Source of the DNA: Deltaproteobacteria bacterium UBA5756
GTDB lineage: Bacteria > Desulfobacterota > Syntrophorhabdia > Syntrophorhabdales > Syntrophorhabdaceae
Direction of reading: 5' to 3'
DNA length: 10,513 bases
Assembly: GCA_002418985.1 (NCBI GenBank)
Contig: DIFE01000166.1
Location: 62,754-73,266 of the forward strand
The position numbers were made by a program, and so were the translations under genes. Of this stretch, positions 1 through 6,750 are shown one piece after another (the first letter of the stretch is position 1; every line of letters begins with the position of its first letter). The notes under the pieces were generated by a model. It saw only the letters and a program-made list of their open reading frames with translations. It was not told where the DNA came from and made no database searches.

Positions 1-1013
1 CCGGTTATCAGGAAGTCATTACCGATCCTTCCTATAAAGGCCAGATCGTGACCATGACCTATCCGCTCATCGGCAATTACGGTATCAATGATAATGACGT
101 TGAATCCGACTCGCCCAAAGTGGAGGGTTTTATCGTCCGGGAATTCTCGCGGATCACCAGCAACTGGCGGGCAACGGGGGACCTGGAGGATTACTTCCGC
201 AGGCACAATATCATTGCCGTGGAAGAGATAGACACCAGGGCGCTCACCCGCCACCTCAGGGTGCGCGGTGTCATGCGGGGCATTATATCCACGGCTGACC
301 ATGACCGGGACAATCTGGTGAAAAAAGCGAAGGGATCCCGGGGAATCGTCGGAATCGACCTCATTCAGGAGGTGACCTGCCGGGCCCCTTACGAATTTGA
401 CGGTGAAGAAGGGGACGACAGGGGCAATGCCGCGCTTCATTGCGTGGTTATGGACTTCGGGGTCAAGAGGAACATCCTCAGGATACTGCGCCGGAAAGGC
501 TGCCGGGTCACCGTGGTACCTTCGTACGCTAAGGCGGAGGAGATCATGGCCATGAGACCCGACGGTGTTCTCCTTTCCAACGGGCCGGGGGATCCCGAGG
601 CGGTTCCCTATGCCATCACCGAGATAAGAAAGCTCTTCGGCCGGATGCCGATCTTCGGCATCTGTCTCGGTCAGCAGCTTCTGGGACTCACCCTGGGGGG
701 CAGGACGTACAAGCTCAAATTCGGCCACCGCGGCGCCAATCAGCCCATCAAGGAGATATCGACCGGCAAGGTATACATAACTTCGGAGAATCACGGTTTT
801 GCCGTCGATGTCGAATCCATAAAGGGGCAGGCCGTCCGGGTCACCCATGTGAACTTAAATGACGGCACCGCCGAGGGCATGGAACATGAGACGTATCCCC
901 TCTTCTCGGTCCAGTACCATCCCGAGGCATCGCCGGGTCCTCACGATTCCTATGGTCTCTTCGAAAAGTTCAGGAAGATGATGGAGACTTATAAAAAGGA
1001 AGGCAATGCCTAA
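1..1013 (+). CDS. carA: Carbamoyl phosphate synthetase small (glutaminase) subunit, 5' partial
   Basis: This subunit hydrolyses glutamine and passes ammonia to CarB for cytoplasmic carbamoyl phosphate synthesis, which feeds arginine and pyrimidines. The reading frame is open from the window edge (first full codon at base 3). The peptide GYQEVITDPSYKGQI before the first in-frame GTG at 48 matches the CarA N-terminal domain, so 48 is not the real start. About 336 residues are present; the family usually has about 380, so roughly the first 40 lie outside. The class I glutamine amidotransferase domain is complete. It has the oxyanion region LSNGPGDP, the nucleophile elbow GICLGQQ (catalytic Cys codon 663-665) and the YHPEASPGP motif with the His (918-920) and Glu of the triad. 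The stop overlaps the carB start by 8 nt (ATGCCTAA), so translation is probably coupled. Identification is secure; only the 5' end and upstream regulation are unseen. Confidence 0.97.
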   Translation, partial: GYQEVITDPSYKGQIVTMTYPLIGNYGINDNDVESDSPKVEGFIVREFSRITSNWRATGDLEDYFRRHNIIAVEEIDTRALTRHLRVRGVMRGIISTADHDRDNLVKKAKGSRGIVGIDLIQEVTCRAPYEFDGEEGDDRGNAALHCVVMDFGVKRNILRILRRKGCRVTVVPSYAKAEEIMAMRPDGVLLSNGPGDPEAVPYAITEIRKLFGRMPIFGICLGQQLLGLTLGGRTYKLKFGHRGANQPIKEISTGKVYITSENHGFAVDVESIKGQAVRVTHVNLNDGTAEGMEHETYPLFSVQYHPEASPGPHDSYGLFEKFRKMMETYKKEGNA

Positions 1014-4000
1014 AAGGACAGATATAAAAAGCGTGCTCATCATCGGATCGGGCCCCATCGTCATAGGCCAGGCCTGTGAATTCGATTACTCCGGAAGCCA
1101 GGCCTGCAAAGCGATCCGGGAGGAGGGCTACAGGGTCATCCTGGTCAACTCCAATCCGGCCACGATCATGACGGACCCCGATATGGCCGACAGGGTTTAC
1201 GTCGAGCCCCTCATACCCGGGGTGATCGAAGAGATCATCAAGAAGGAAAAGCCCGACGTCATTCTCCCGACCCTCGGCGGACAGACGGGGCTTAACCTTG
1301 CGACGATCCTTGCCGAGAGTGGTGTCCTGGAAAAGTACGGCGTCGAACTCATCGGAGCCGATTACCGCGCCATCAAAAAAGCGGAGGACAGGGAGGAATT
1401 CAAGGCGGCCATCGAGAGGATCGGCCTCGAGGTCCCGAAAAGCGGCCTTGCCCACAGCATGGTGGACGCCCGCGCGGTCGCCTCGCAGATCGGTTTCCCA
1501 CTTATTATTCGCCCGAGCTACACGCTCGGCGGTACCGGGGCGTCGGTTGCGTACAACGTGGAAGAATTCGAGGCACTTGCCATGAGGGGTCTCGAAAGCT
1601 CCCTCATAACGGAGATACTCATCGAGGAGTCCGTCATCGGCTGGAAAGAGTTCGAGTTGGAGGTGATGCGCGACCGCAACGACAACGTGGTCATCATCTG
1701 TTCCATCGAGAACGTGGACCCCATGGGCGTCCATACCGGAGACAGCATCACCGTCGCACCCGCACAGACCCTCACCGACAAGGAATACCAGGTCATGCGC
1801 GACGCCTCGATCAAGATCATCCGTGAGATCGGCGTGGAAACGGGCGGTTCCAACATCCAGTTCGCTGTTGATCCCGACGACGGCAGGATGGTCGTTATCG
1901 AGATGAACCCCCGGGTGTCGAGAAGCTCCGCGCTTGCCTCGAAGGCGACGGGTTTCCCCATCGCCAAGATAGCGGCGAAACTCGCACTCGGCTACACCCT
2001 TGACGAGATACCCAACGACATAACGAAACAGACCCCGGCGTCTTTCGAACCTACAATAGATTACTGTGTCGTCAAGATACCCCGTTTCACCTTTGAAAAA
2101 TTCCGCGGGGCGGACGAGACGCTCACCGTATCAATGAAGTCCGTAGGGGAGGCCATGTCCATTGGAAGGACCTTCAAGGAGGCCCTGCAAAAAGGATTGA
2201 GGTCTATGGAAATAGGCAGATCGGGTCTTGTCCACGAACGTCTTCCCGGCAAGGACGACATGGAATACGTGCGGCAAAAGCTTATCACACCGAACGCGGA
2301 GAGGATTTTTTACATAAGGCACGCCCTTCGACTCGGCATCGGAATAGAGGAGATCTATGCCATCTCAAAGATCGACCGGTGGTTTCTCAAGAACATCGAG
2401 GAATTAGTCCTGTTTGAAAGGGGGCTTGAGGCGCACCGGCGTGATCCGGCCCTTCCTGACAAGAGTCCTTCCCTCGGCGCCGGACTCCTGAAACAGGCCA
2501 AAAGGCTCGGTTTTTCCGACAGGCAGATCGCTGAGATCGTCGGCCTCGATGAGGGCGCAATCAGGTCCCTGAGGAACCAGACCGGGCTGAAGAGCGTCTT
2601 CAAGCTTGTCGATACCTGCGCCGCGGAATTTGAGGCCTATACACCCTACTTCTATTCGACATACGAAGAAGAAGACGAATCGCGCATCTCCGACAGGAAG
2701 AAGATCATGATCCTGGGGGGCGGTCCCAACCGGATAGGGCAGGGGATAGAATTCGACTATTGCTGCGTCCATGCCGCCTTCGCCCTCGAGGAACTGGGCT
2801 ATGAGACGATCATGGTCAACAGCAATCCCGAGACGGTGAGCACCGATTATGATACCTCGGACAAACTCTACTTCGAGCCCCTGACCTTCGAGAACGTTCT
2901 CGACATAGCCGAGAGAGAGAAACCTGACGGGGTCATCGTGCAGTTTGGCGGGCAGACCCCTTTGAACCTTGCAACGGCGTTGAAAAAGGCCGGCGTAAAG
3001 ATCATCGGAACGACGCCCGAAAGCATCGACGTCGCCGAGGACAGGGACAAGTTCAAGACGCTCCTCAAGAAACTGGGACTCACTCAGCCCGACAACGGTA
3101 TCGCCACGTCCTTTGAAGAGGCCCGGGAGATTGCGGCATCAATCGGATTTCCCGTGGTTGTGAGGCCGTCCTACGTACTGGGCGGCAGGGCGATGGAGAT
3201 CGTCTATAACGATGAGGATCTGGCGTCCTTCATGATAAAAGCGGCGGAGGCTTCACCTGAAAAACCCATTCTTATCGACAAGTTCCTCGAAGATGCCATA
3301 GAGATCGATGTGGATGCCGTCGCTGACGGAACGTTATGCGTTGTGGCCGGCATCATGGAACACATCGAGGAGGCGGGCATCCATTCCGGTGACAGTGCGT
3401 CGGCGCTGCCGCCATACTCCCTCAACGACGATGTCATAGAACGAATACGGACATATACCTACCGGCTGGCGGAAGGCCTGAACGTGGTAGGTCTCATGAA
3501 CATACAGTACGCCGTGAAGGACGACATGATCTATGTCCTTGAGGTCAACCCGCGGGCAAGCCGCACGGTTCCCTTCGTCAGCAAGGCGACGGGGGTTCAG
3601 TGGGCCAAGGTGGCGGCGAAACTGATGGCCGGCAAGACCTTGAAGGAACTGGGCATCGAAAAGGAGATCGTGCTGAACCACAGCGCCGTCAAGGAATCGG
3701 TCTTTCCCTTTAACAAGTTTGCGGGGGTGGATACCATACTGGGCCCGGAGATGAAGTCTACAGGCGAGGTCATGGGGATCGATTCCAGTTTCGGCGCTGC
3801 CTTTTTGAAATCCCAACTTTCCGCCGGTCAGGACCTTCCTTCACAGGGGAACGTCTTCCTGAGCGTGAAGAACAGGGACAAACGGAACGTCGTCTTCATC
3901 GCAAAAAAGCTCTCCGACCTAGGTTTCACGATCTGCGCCACAAAGGGGACGGGCAAGGTGCTCGCGAACAACGGTATCGAGGTCGCATTCGTCAACAAAG

Positions 4001-4236
4001 TCTCCGAGGGAAGGCCCCACGTGGTGGACATGATCAAAAACGGCGGGATACAATTCATCATCAACACGCCAAGCGGAAGAAACCCAAAAGTGGACGAGGT
4101 GGCCATCCGTTCCGGTGCCGTCCAGTACAAGATCCCTTACACCACAACCCTATCCGGCGCCCAGGCGGTAGTCAATGCCATAGAGGTCATGAAAAACGGG
4201 AAACTTCGGGTAAGGGCACTGCAGGATTACTACTAG
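1006..4236 (+). CDS. carB: Carbamoyl phosphate synthetase large subunit
   Basis: CarB makes carbamoyl phosphate from bicarbonate, ammonia (from CarA) and two ATP. The product is 1076 residues, close to the roughly 1073 of the E. coli enzyme. Order of domains: carboxyphosphate ATP-grasp half (about 1-400; RPSYTLGGTG at 169-178, EMNPRVSRSS at 299-308), oligomerisation linker (about 400-555), carbamoyl-phosphate ATP-grasp half (about 560-935; RPSYVLGGRA at 720-729, EVNPRASRT at 846-854), and the MGS-like allosteric domain (about 940-1076). The allosteric domain keeps TKGTGK (979-984), NKV (997-999) and INTPSGR (1019-1025), the positions that bind UMP/IMP in E. coli CarB. Feedback by UMP is therefore plausible (inference). 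The ATG at 1006 has AAGGAAGG just upstream, inside the end of carA. No truncation or frameshift is seen. The gene ends 45 nt before a hairpin terminator. Confidence 0.98.
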   Translation: MPKRTDIKSVLIIGSGPIVIGQACEFDYSGSQACKAIREEGYRVILVNSNPATIMTDPDMADRVYVEPLIPGVIEEIIKKEKPDVILPTLGGQTGLNLATILAESGVLEKYGVELIGADYRAIKKAEDREEFKAAIERIGLEVPKSGLAHSMVDARAVASQIGFPLIIRPSYTLGGTGASVAYNVEEFEALAMRGLESSLITEILIEESVIGWKEFELEVMRDRNDNVVIICSIENVDPMGVHTGDSITVAPAQTLTDKEYQVMRDASIKIIREIGVETGGSNIQFAVDPDDGRMVVIEMNPRVSRSSALASKATGFPIAKIAAKLALGYTLDEIPNDITKQTPASFEPTIDYCVVKIPRFTFEKFRGADETLTVSMKSVGEAMSIGRTFKEALQKGLRSMEIGRSGLVHERLPGKDDMEYVRQKLITPNAERIFYIRHALRLGIGIEEIYAISKIDRWFLKNIEELVLFERGLEAHRRDPALPDKSPSLGAGLLKQAKRLGFSDRQIAEIVGLDEGAIRSLRNQTGLKSVFKLVDTCAAEFEAYTPYFYSTYEEEDESRISDRKKIMILGGGPNRIGQGIEFDYCCVHAAFALEELGYETIMVNSNPETVSTDYDTSDKLYFEPLTFENVLDIAEREKPDGVIVQFGGQTPLNLATALKKAGVKIIGTTPESIDVAEDRDKFKTLLKKLGLTQPDNGIATSFEEAREIAASIGFPVVVRPSYVLGGRAMEIVYNDEDLASFMIKAAEASPEKPILIDKFLEDAIEIDVDAVADGTLCVVAGIMEHIEEAGIHSGDSASALPPYSLNDDVIERIRTYTYRLAEGLNVVGLMNIQYAVKDDMIYVLEVNPRASRTVPFVSKATGVQWAKVAAKLMAGKTLKELGIEKEIVLNHSAVKESVFPFNKFAGVDTILGPEMKSTGEVMGIDSSFGAAFLKSQLSAGQDLPSQGNVFLSVKNRDKRNVVFIAKKLSDLGFTICATKGTGKVLANNGIEVAFVNKVSEGRPHVVDMIKNGGIQFIINTPSGRNPKVDEVAIRSGAVQYKIPYTTTLSGAQAVVNAIEVMKNGKLRVRALQDYY

Positions 4237-4281
4237 AGGCCGGACTCAAGGGCGAGGACTCAAAAAAACCCTACTGATTAA

Positions 4282-4328
4282 GAAATAATAAAGGCGAAGG
4301 ACAGAAAATCCCTTGCCTTTATTATTTC
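4282..4328. terminator. Bidirectional hairpin terminator between carB and the fmdB operon
   Basis: Arms 4282-4295 and 4315-4328 form a perfect 14-bp inverted repeat (GAAATAATAAAGGC / GCCTTTATTATTTC) around a 19-nt interior that can pair further with one mismatch. The outer part of each arm is A/T-rich, so either strand reads a G/C base followed by a U-rich 3' arm. It lies between two convergent stop codons, 45 nt after carB and 13 nt after the 50-codon minus-strand gene. That placement supports termination from both sides. No long U run follows on the plus strand, so efficiency is uncertain. Confidence 0.78.
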
Positions 4329-4341
4329 GCTGAAGCCTGCC

Positions 4342-4494
4342 CTATTTCACATCTTTTATCTTTCTCTTCACAATCTTTCCCTTGTCTTTCGGGAAATCGG
4401 CCTTTATGTAGACGGTCTTCTGAAAGACCTGTTCTACGGTACCTTCCATGTTTTTCTTTGCGAAAGAGAATGCTACCTTGTCACCTTTGGTCAT
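4342..4494 (-). CDS. Small basic hypothetical protein, 50 aa
   Basis: This is a short ORF that size cut-offs would miss. It begins at ATG 4494, whose ATGA overlaps the stop of the upstream fmdB-like gene. A perfect AGGAGG (4501-4506) sits 6 nt upstream, and the ORF ends at TAG 4342-4344 just before the terminator. The product starts MTKGDKVAFSFAKKNMEGTV and ends KGKIVKRKIKDVK. It has 13 Lys and 1 Arg against 6 acidic residues, no signal peptide and no membrane segment, so it should be a cytoplasmic, strongly basic protein. Alternating hydrophobic residues with Gly turns (GDKVAFSF, EGTVEQVF, KTVYIKADF) suggest a small SH3/KOW-like beta-barrel, perhaps nucleic-acid or ribosome binding. That fold idea is inference; I do not recognise a named family. 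Its ribosome site, coupling and terminator make it a convincing real gene. Confidence 0.8.
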   Translation of the reverse strand: MTKGDKVAFSFAKKNMEGTVEQVFQKTVYIKADFPKDKGKIVKRKIKDVK

Positions 4495-4805
4495 GCTGCG
4501 CCTCCTGTCGATGTTGTAGGTGTGCTTTCCGATTTGGTCTCCGCTTTTGTCTCGGTTACAGGTTCAGGCGCGCTTTCCGTCTTTTCGACGTGCTTACCGC
4601 CATTCTTCCCGCCGCCGGAATCGACGGGTTTCTTGTAATCCGTGACATACCACCCGGTGCCTTTGAGATGGAAAGCACAATTAGAGATGAGCTTGGTGAG
4701 CCTTCCCCTGCATACCTTGCACTGCGTGAGTGGTTCGTCACTGATCTTTTGAAATATTTCAAAGGTTTTTCCACACTCTGTACATTGGTATTCGTAGATA
4801 GGCAT
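4491..4805 (-). CDS. FmdB-family zinc-ribbon protein
   Basis: This 104-residue protein begins MPIYEYQC, the hallmark of the FmdB/CxxC_CxxC_SSSS regulatory-type zinc ribbon family (named after an ORF in the formamidase/acetamidase region of Methylophilus). Two CxxC knuckles, C8-x2-C11 and C29-x2-C32, should bind one Zn ion. A further conserved-looking segment (FHLKGTGWYVTDY, 45-57) follows, as is usual in the family. Residues about 61-104 are a Gly/Ser/Thr/Glu/Lys-rich low-complexity tail, probably disordered. I chose ATG 4805 over the in-frame TTG at 4817 because the family starts at MPIYEYQC and GGAGG (4811-4815) lies 5 nt upstream, inside the would-be extension. It is first in an operon with the 50-aa gene (ATGA overlap) and has its own promoter. 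The family's molecular role is not firmly established; a regulatory or nucleic-acid role is only presumed. Confidence 0.9.
   Translation of the reverse strand: MPIYEYQCTECGKTFEIFQKISDEPLTQCKVCRGRLTKLISNCAFHLKGTGWYVTDYKKPVDSGGGKNGGKHVEKTESAPEPVTETKAETKSESTPTTSTGGAA
4501..4506 (-). promoter_or_regulatory. Strong ribosome binding site for the 50-aa ORF
   Basis: The minus strand reads AGGAGG followed by 6 nt and then ATG at 4494. The site lies within the last codons of the fmdB-like gene and is the main evidence for the start of the downstream small gene. Confidence 0.8.
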
Positions 4806-4843
4806 CTGTTCCTCCAACTCAAAAAATGTTTCTAAGTGTCAGT

Positions 4844-4872
4844 AATATAATGCTTTAGGCATGTTCCGTCAA
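4844..4872 (-). promoter_or_regulatory. Sigma-70 promoter of the fmdB-like operon
   Basis: On the minus strand, -35 TTGACG (4867-4872) and -10 TATATT (4844-4849) are separated by exactly 17 nt. Each hexamer matches 5 of 6 consensus bases. Transcription would start near 4837, giving a leader of about 30 nt that contains the GGAGG ribosome site. Confidence 0.72.
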
Positions 4873-4910
4873 GTTATTAATGAGAAAGGGATGGAGCGCT
4901 CCCCGTTGTG

Positions 4911-4940
4911 CAAGGAGGCTTAAGGCAAGGAGGCTTAAGG
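4911..4940 (+). repeat. 15-bp perfect tandem duplication
   Basis: CAAGGAGGCTTAAGG occurs twice head-to-tail (4911-4925 and 4926-4940) in the non-coding spacer between the divergent fmdB-like and TPR-barrel genes. Each copy contains AAGGAGG, a perfect ribosome-site sequence, but no ATG, GTG or TTG follows at a working distance. It is therefore not an obvious start site. It could be a duplicated operator or a replication slippage product. Confidence 0.85.
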
Positions 4941-5020
4941 GGAAAATCCCTGGTTTCAGACAGTCGGATCCTCTACCGTTTGACGTGTTCTTGAGGGTTG
5001 TCTTTTTCCTTAACTTTTCC

Positions 5021-5049
5021 TTGCCAAGAAAATCTATATGGGTTAATAA
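5021..5049 (+). promoter_or_regulatory. Candidate promoter for the TPR-barrel / FecR genes
   Basis: TTGCCA (5021-5026), a 17-nt spacer and TAATAA (5044-5049) would place transcription start near 5056, about 40 nt before the ATG at 5095. The -35 element is imperfect and other arrangements are possible in this A/T-rich stretch. Treat this as a candidate only. Confidence 0.35.
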
Positions 5050-5094
5050 AGCTTAACACCCAATTGTCGAGAATCATGCATCGGGGGTTTGTTA

Positions 5095-6687
5095 ATGAAA
5101 CGAATACTCGGGTTATCCCTGTTCGCCCTGTGTTTGACGGTTTCCATGATTTCTCCTGCCGGTGGTCAGACTTTGTTTGATCAGGGGTTTAAGGAGTACG
5201 GGCAGGAAAACTACGAAGAAGCCCTGACCTATTTTCTGGAGGCGTATTCGGCCGACAAGGGGTCGGCCCGGACAGCTTATTACGTGGGTCTTACGTATAA
5301 GACCATGGAAAAATACAAGGAGGCCACACCCTACTTCAAGGATGCTGCCACGTTGACGCCCCGGGTCGACGAGGCGCTCGTCGAACTCATCGATGTCCTC
5401 TATCACACCAACAACATCATGGAAGCGGAAAAATGGATCGCCGTCGCTGAGAAAGATGGGCTGGATCCGGCTCGCCTGTATTTGCTGAAAGGTTTGGTAC
5501 TTACCAAAAGAGGCAAGCCGGATGAAGCCATCAAAGCCTTTGAGAAAGCCAAAGACCGCGATCCCCGCCTATCGCAGCAGGCGGAGCTTCAGATAGCCGG
5601 CATCTATACCCAGCAGGGAAAATATAAGGATGCAAAGGAGCGCCTGCGGACCACTATCACCCTGGATCCCGCGAGCGACCTGGCGCTTTATGCGAGGGAT
5701 TACGAAAAGATAGTCGCCGACAAGGCCGAGCGTGAAAGGCCGTGGCGGTTCGGTATAGGTATGGGTTATAAGTACGATACGAACGTCGTTACGAAGGGCG
5801 ACGGCCCGATGACGGAATCGATCTCGGGGCAGGAGGACAGCGCCCTCAATTTCGGCGCCCGCATTGGTTACACAGCGCCGTTTTCTTTCAGAACGCCCTT
5901 CAGTCTCTCGGCGTATTATTCATTCTATACAGACAGGTATTTCGGGAAGACCTACACACGCTCCGACGGTTCCGTCGGCAATCTGACGGAATACAACAAT
6001 ATGACGAACACATTCAGCATCGTTCCGGGCTATGCCTTCGGCCGTTTTGCCGTGAGCCTTCCGCTTACCTATTCTTATGTCAGTCTGCAGGGTGTCAAGG
6101 GCAATAGTTTTTATAACGAGTTGAACTGGTGGAACCAGACGCGCTACCTCGAAACAAAGTCGGCAACCCCGACGCTGCGCTTTATCACGACGCCCAACAG
6201 TTTCGGCGAGGTGTTTTTCAGTTATATGCGTAAGAAGTATTTCGACACCGAACTTCACCCCGAACCTCCCGATGGAGAAGAAAGAAGCGGCGAGAGAATG
6301 ACGGGGGGTGCCGGGTGGACCTACACCTTCAAGGAGAACAAGGCGTTCTTCACCCTGCGCTACTCCTATGCCCAGGATAACACCATAGGGCGGAATTGGG
6401 TGAATAACGAGAACCGTTTCGGGGCCGATCTGTTTTATCCGATCATCGGACCGCTAAGAGCCCAGGTATCGGCTGATGCGATCTATGTCAAATATACATA
6501 TGACAACACCTATTTCGAGCAAAAGAGACGGGACGACATTTATAGTGTCTCCTGCGCCCTGCTCTACGGTATCGTCAAGAATACCGATCTTATCCTGCAG
6601 TACAATCATTACAGGAACCAATCCAATATAGCACTTTACGATTACACGAGGGAGGTTTACGGTCTGGGCGTGGAATACAGGTTCTAA
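5095..6687 (+). CDS. Exported TPR protein with C-terminal outer-membrane beta-barrel (Slam-like architecture)
   Basis: This 530-residue protein starts with a Sec signal peptide (MKRILGLSLFALCLTVSMIS, cleavage near residues 22-25, no lipobox). Residues about 27-205 form roughly five tetratricopeptide repeats, with signatures such as ENYEEALTYFLEAY, EKYKEATPYFKDAA, GKPDEAIKAFEKAK and GKYKDAKERLR. From about 216 to the end the chain alternates aromatic and small residues in about 14 amphipathic strands by eye (RFGIGMGYKYD first, EVYGLGVEYRF last). It ends in Phe, as outer-membrane barrels recognised by the BAM complex do. A periplasmic TPR domain plus a barrel of this size is the layout of Slam (surface lipoprotein assembly modifier, DUF560) transporters and of some exopolysaccharide porins. 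The ATG at 5095 was preferred to TTG 5089 because the signal peptide starts there; its ribosome site (GGGGG) is weak. The fecR-like gene follows after 63 nt, so co-transcription is likely. The architecture is clear, the exact substrate unknown. Confidence 0.85.
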   Translation: MKRILGLSLFALCLTVSMISPAGGQTLFDQGFKEYGQENYEEALTYFLEAYSADKGSARTAYYVGLTYKTMEKYKEATPYFKDAATLTPRVDEALVELIDVLYHTNNIMEAEKWIAVAEKDGLDPARLYLLKGLVLTKRGKPDEAIKAFEKAKDRDPRLSQQAELQIAGIYTQQGKYKDAKERLRTTITLDPASDLALYARDYEKIVADKAERERPWRFGIGMGYKYDTNVVTKGDGPMTESISGQEDSALNFGARIGYTAPFSFRTPFSLSAYYSFYTDRYFGKTYTRSDGSVGNLTEYNNMTNTFSIVPGYAFGRFAVSLPLTYSYVSLQGVKGNSFYNELNWWNQTRYLETKSATPTLRFITTPNSFGEVFFSYMRKKYFDTELHPEPPDGEERSGERMTGGAGWTYTFKENKAFFTLRYSYAQDNTIGRNWVNNENRFGADLFYPIIGPLRAQVSADAIYVKYTYDNTYFEQKRRDDIYSVSCALLYGIVKNTDLILQYNHYRNQSNIALYDYTREVYGLGVEYRF

Positions 6688-6750
6688 GTACCGGCGGGTT
6701 TAGGCAGGCTTAAAACAGTAATTTTAGTCACGTAAGAACGGGTGACGATC
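6688..6750 (+). promoter_or_regulatory. Short spacer with ribosome site for the FecR-domain gene
   Basis: The 63-nt spacer shows no terminator hairpin, which supports co-transcription with the upstream barrel gene. GGGTGA (6740-6745), 5 nt before ATG 6751, is the likely ribosome site. It occupies the in-frame GTG at 6742, which argues against that earlier start. An AGGCTTAA at 6706-6713 repeats the core of the tandem repeat found upstream of the barrel gene. Confidence 0.55.

Larger units (their letters stand above)
4806..5094. other. Intergenic region between divergent genes
   Basis: About 290 nt contain no convincing gene. From left to right there is the minus-strand promoter (4844-4872), a 10-bp perfect palindrome GGAGCGCTCC (4893-4902), the 15-bp tandem repeat (4911-4940), a small GGGA-AAA-TCCC hairpin just after it, an orphan TTGACG (4980-4985) with no fitting -10, and a possible plus-strand promoter near 5021-5049. 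I see no recognisable riboswitch core. Confidence 0.6.

Noticed and set aside
970..1734. A 254-codon minus-strand open frame opposite the start of carB
   Set aside because: It is antisense to highly conserved carB sequence. Its translation is rich in Asp, His and Arg with no domain pattern.
4806..4817. Four-residue N-terminal extension of the FmdB-like protein from TTG 4817
   Set aside because: The family begins at MPIYEYQC, and the extension would overlap the GGAGG ribosome site that serves ATG 4805.
4458..4835. A 125-codon plus-strand open frame with Cys-rich start
   Set aside because: It runs opposite the fmdB-like gene and the 50-codon gene, both of which have good ribosome sites and a promoter. 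The Cys-rich stretch is only the complement of the low-complexity tail.
4880..5094. Possible riboswitch (for example cyclic di-GMP type) ahead of the barrel gene
   Set aside because: I looked for the conserved core pairs and loops and did not find them. Only short palindromes and a tandem repeat are present.
4998..5180. A 60-codon plus-strand ORF across the start of the TPR-barrel gene
   Set aside because: It overlaps the signal-peptide region in another frame. It has no clear ribosome site and no recognisable sequence.
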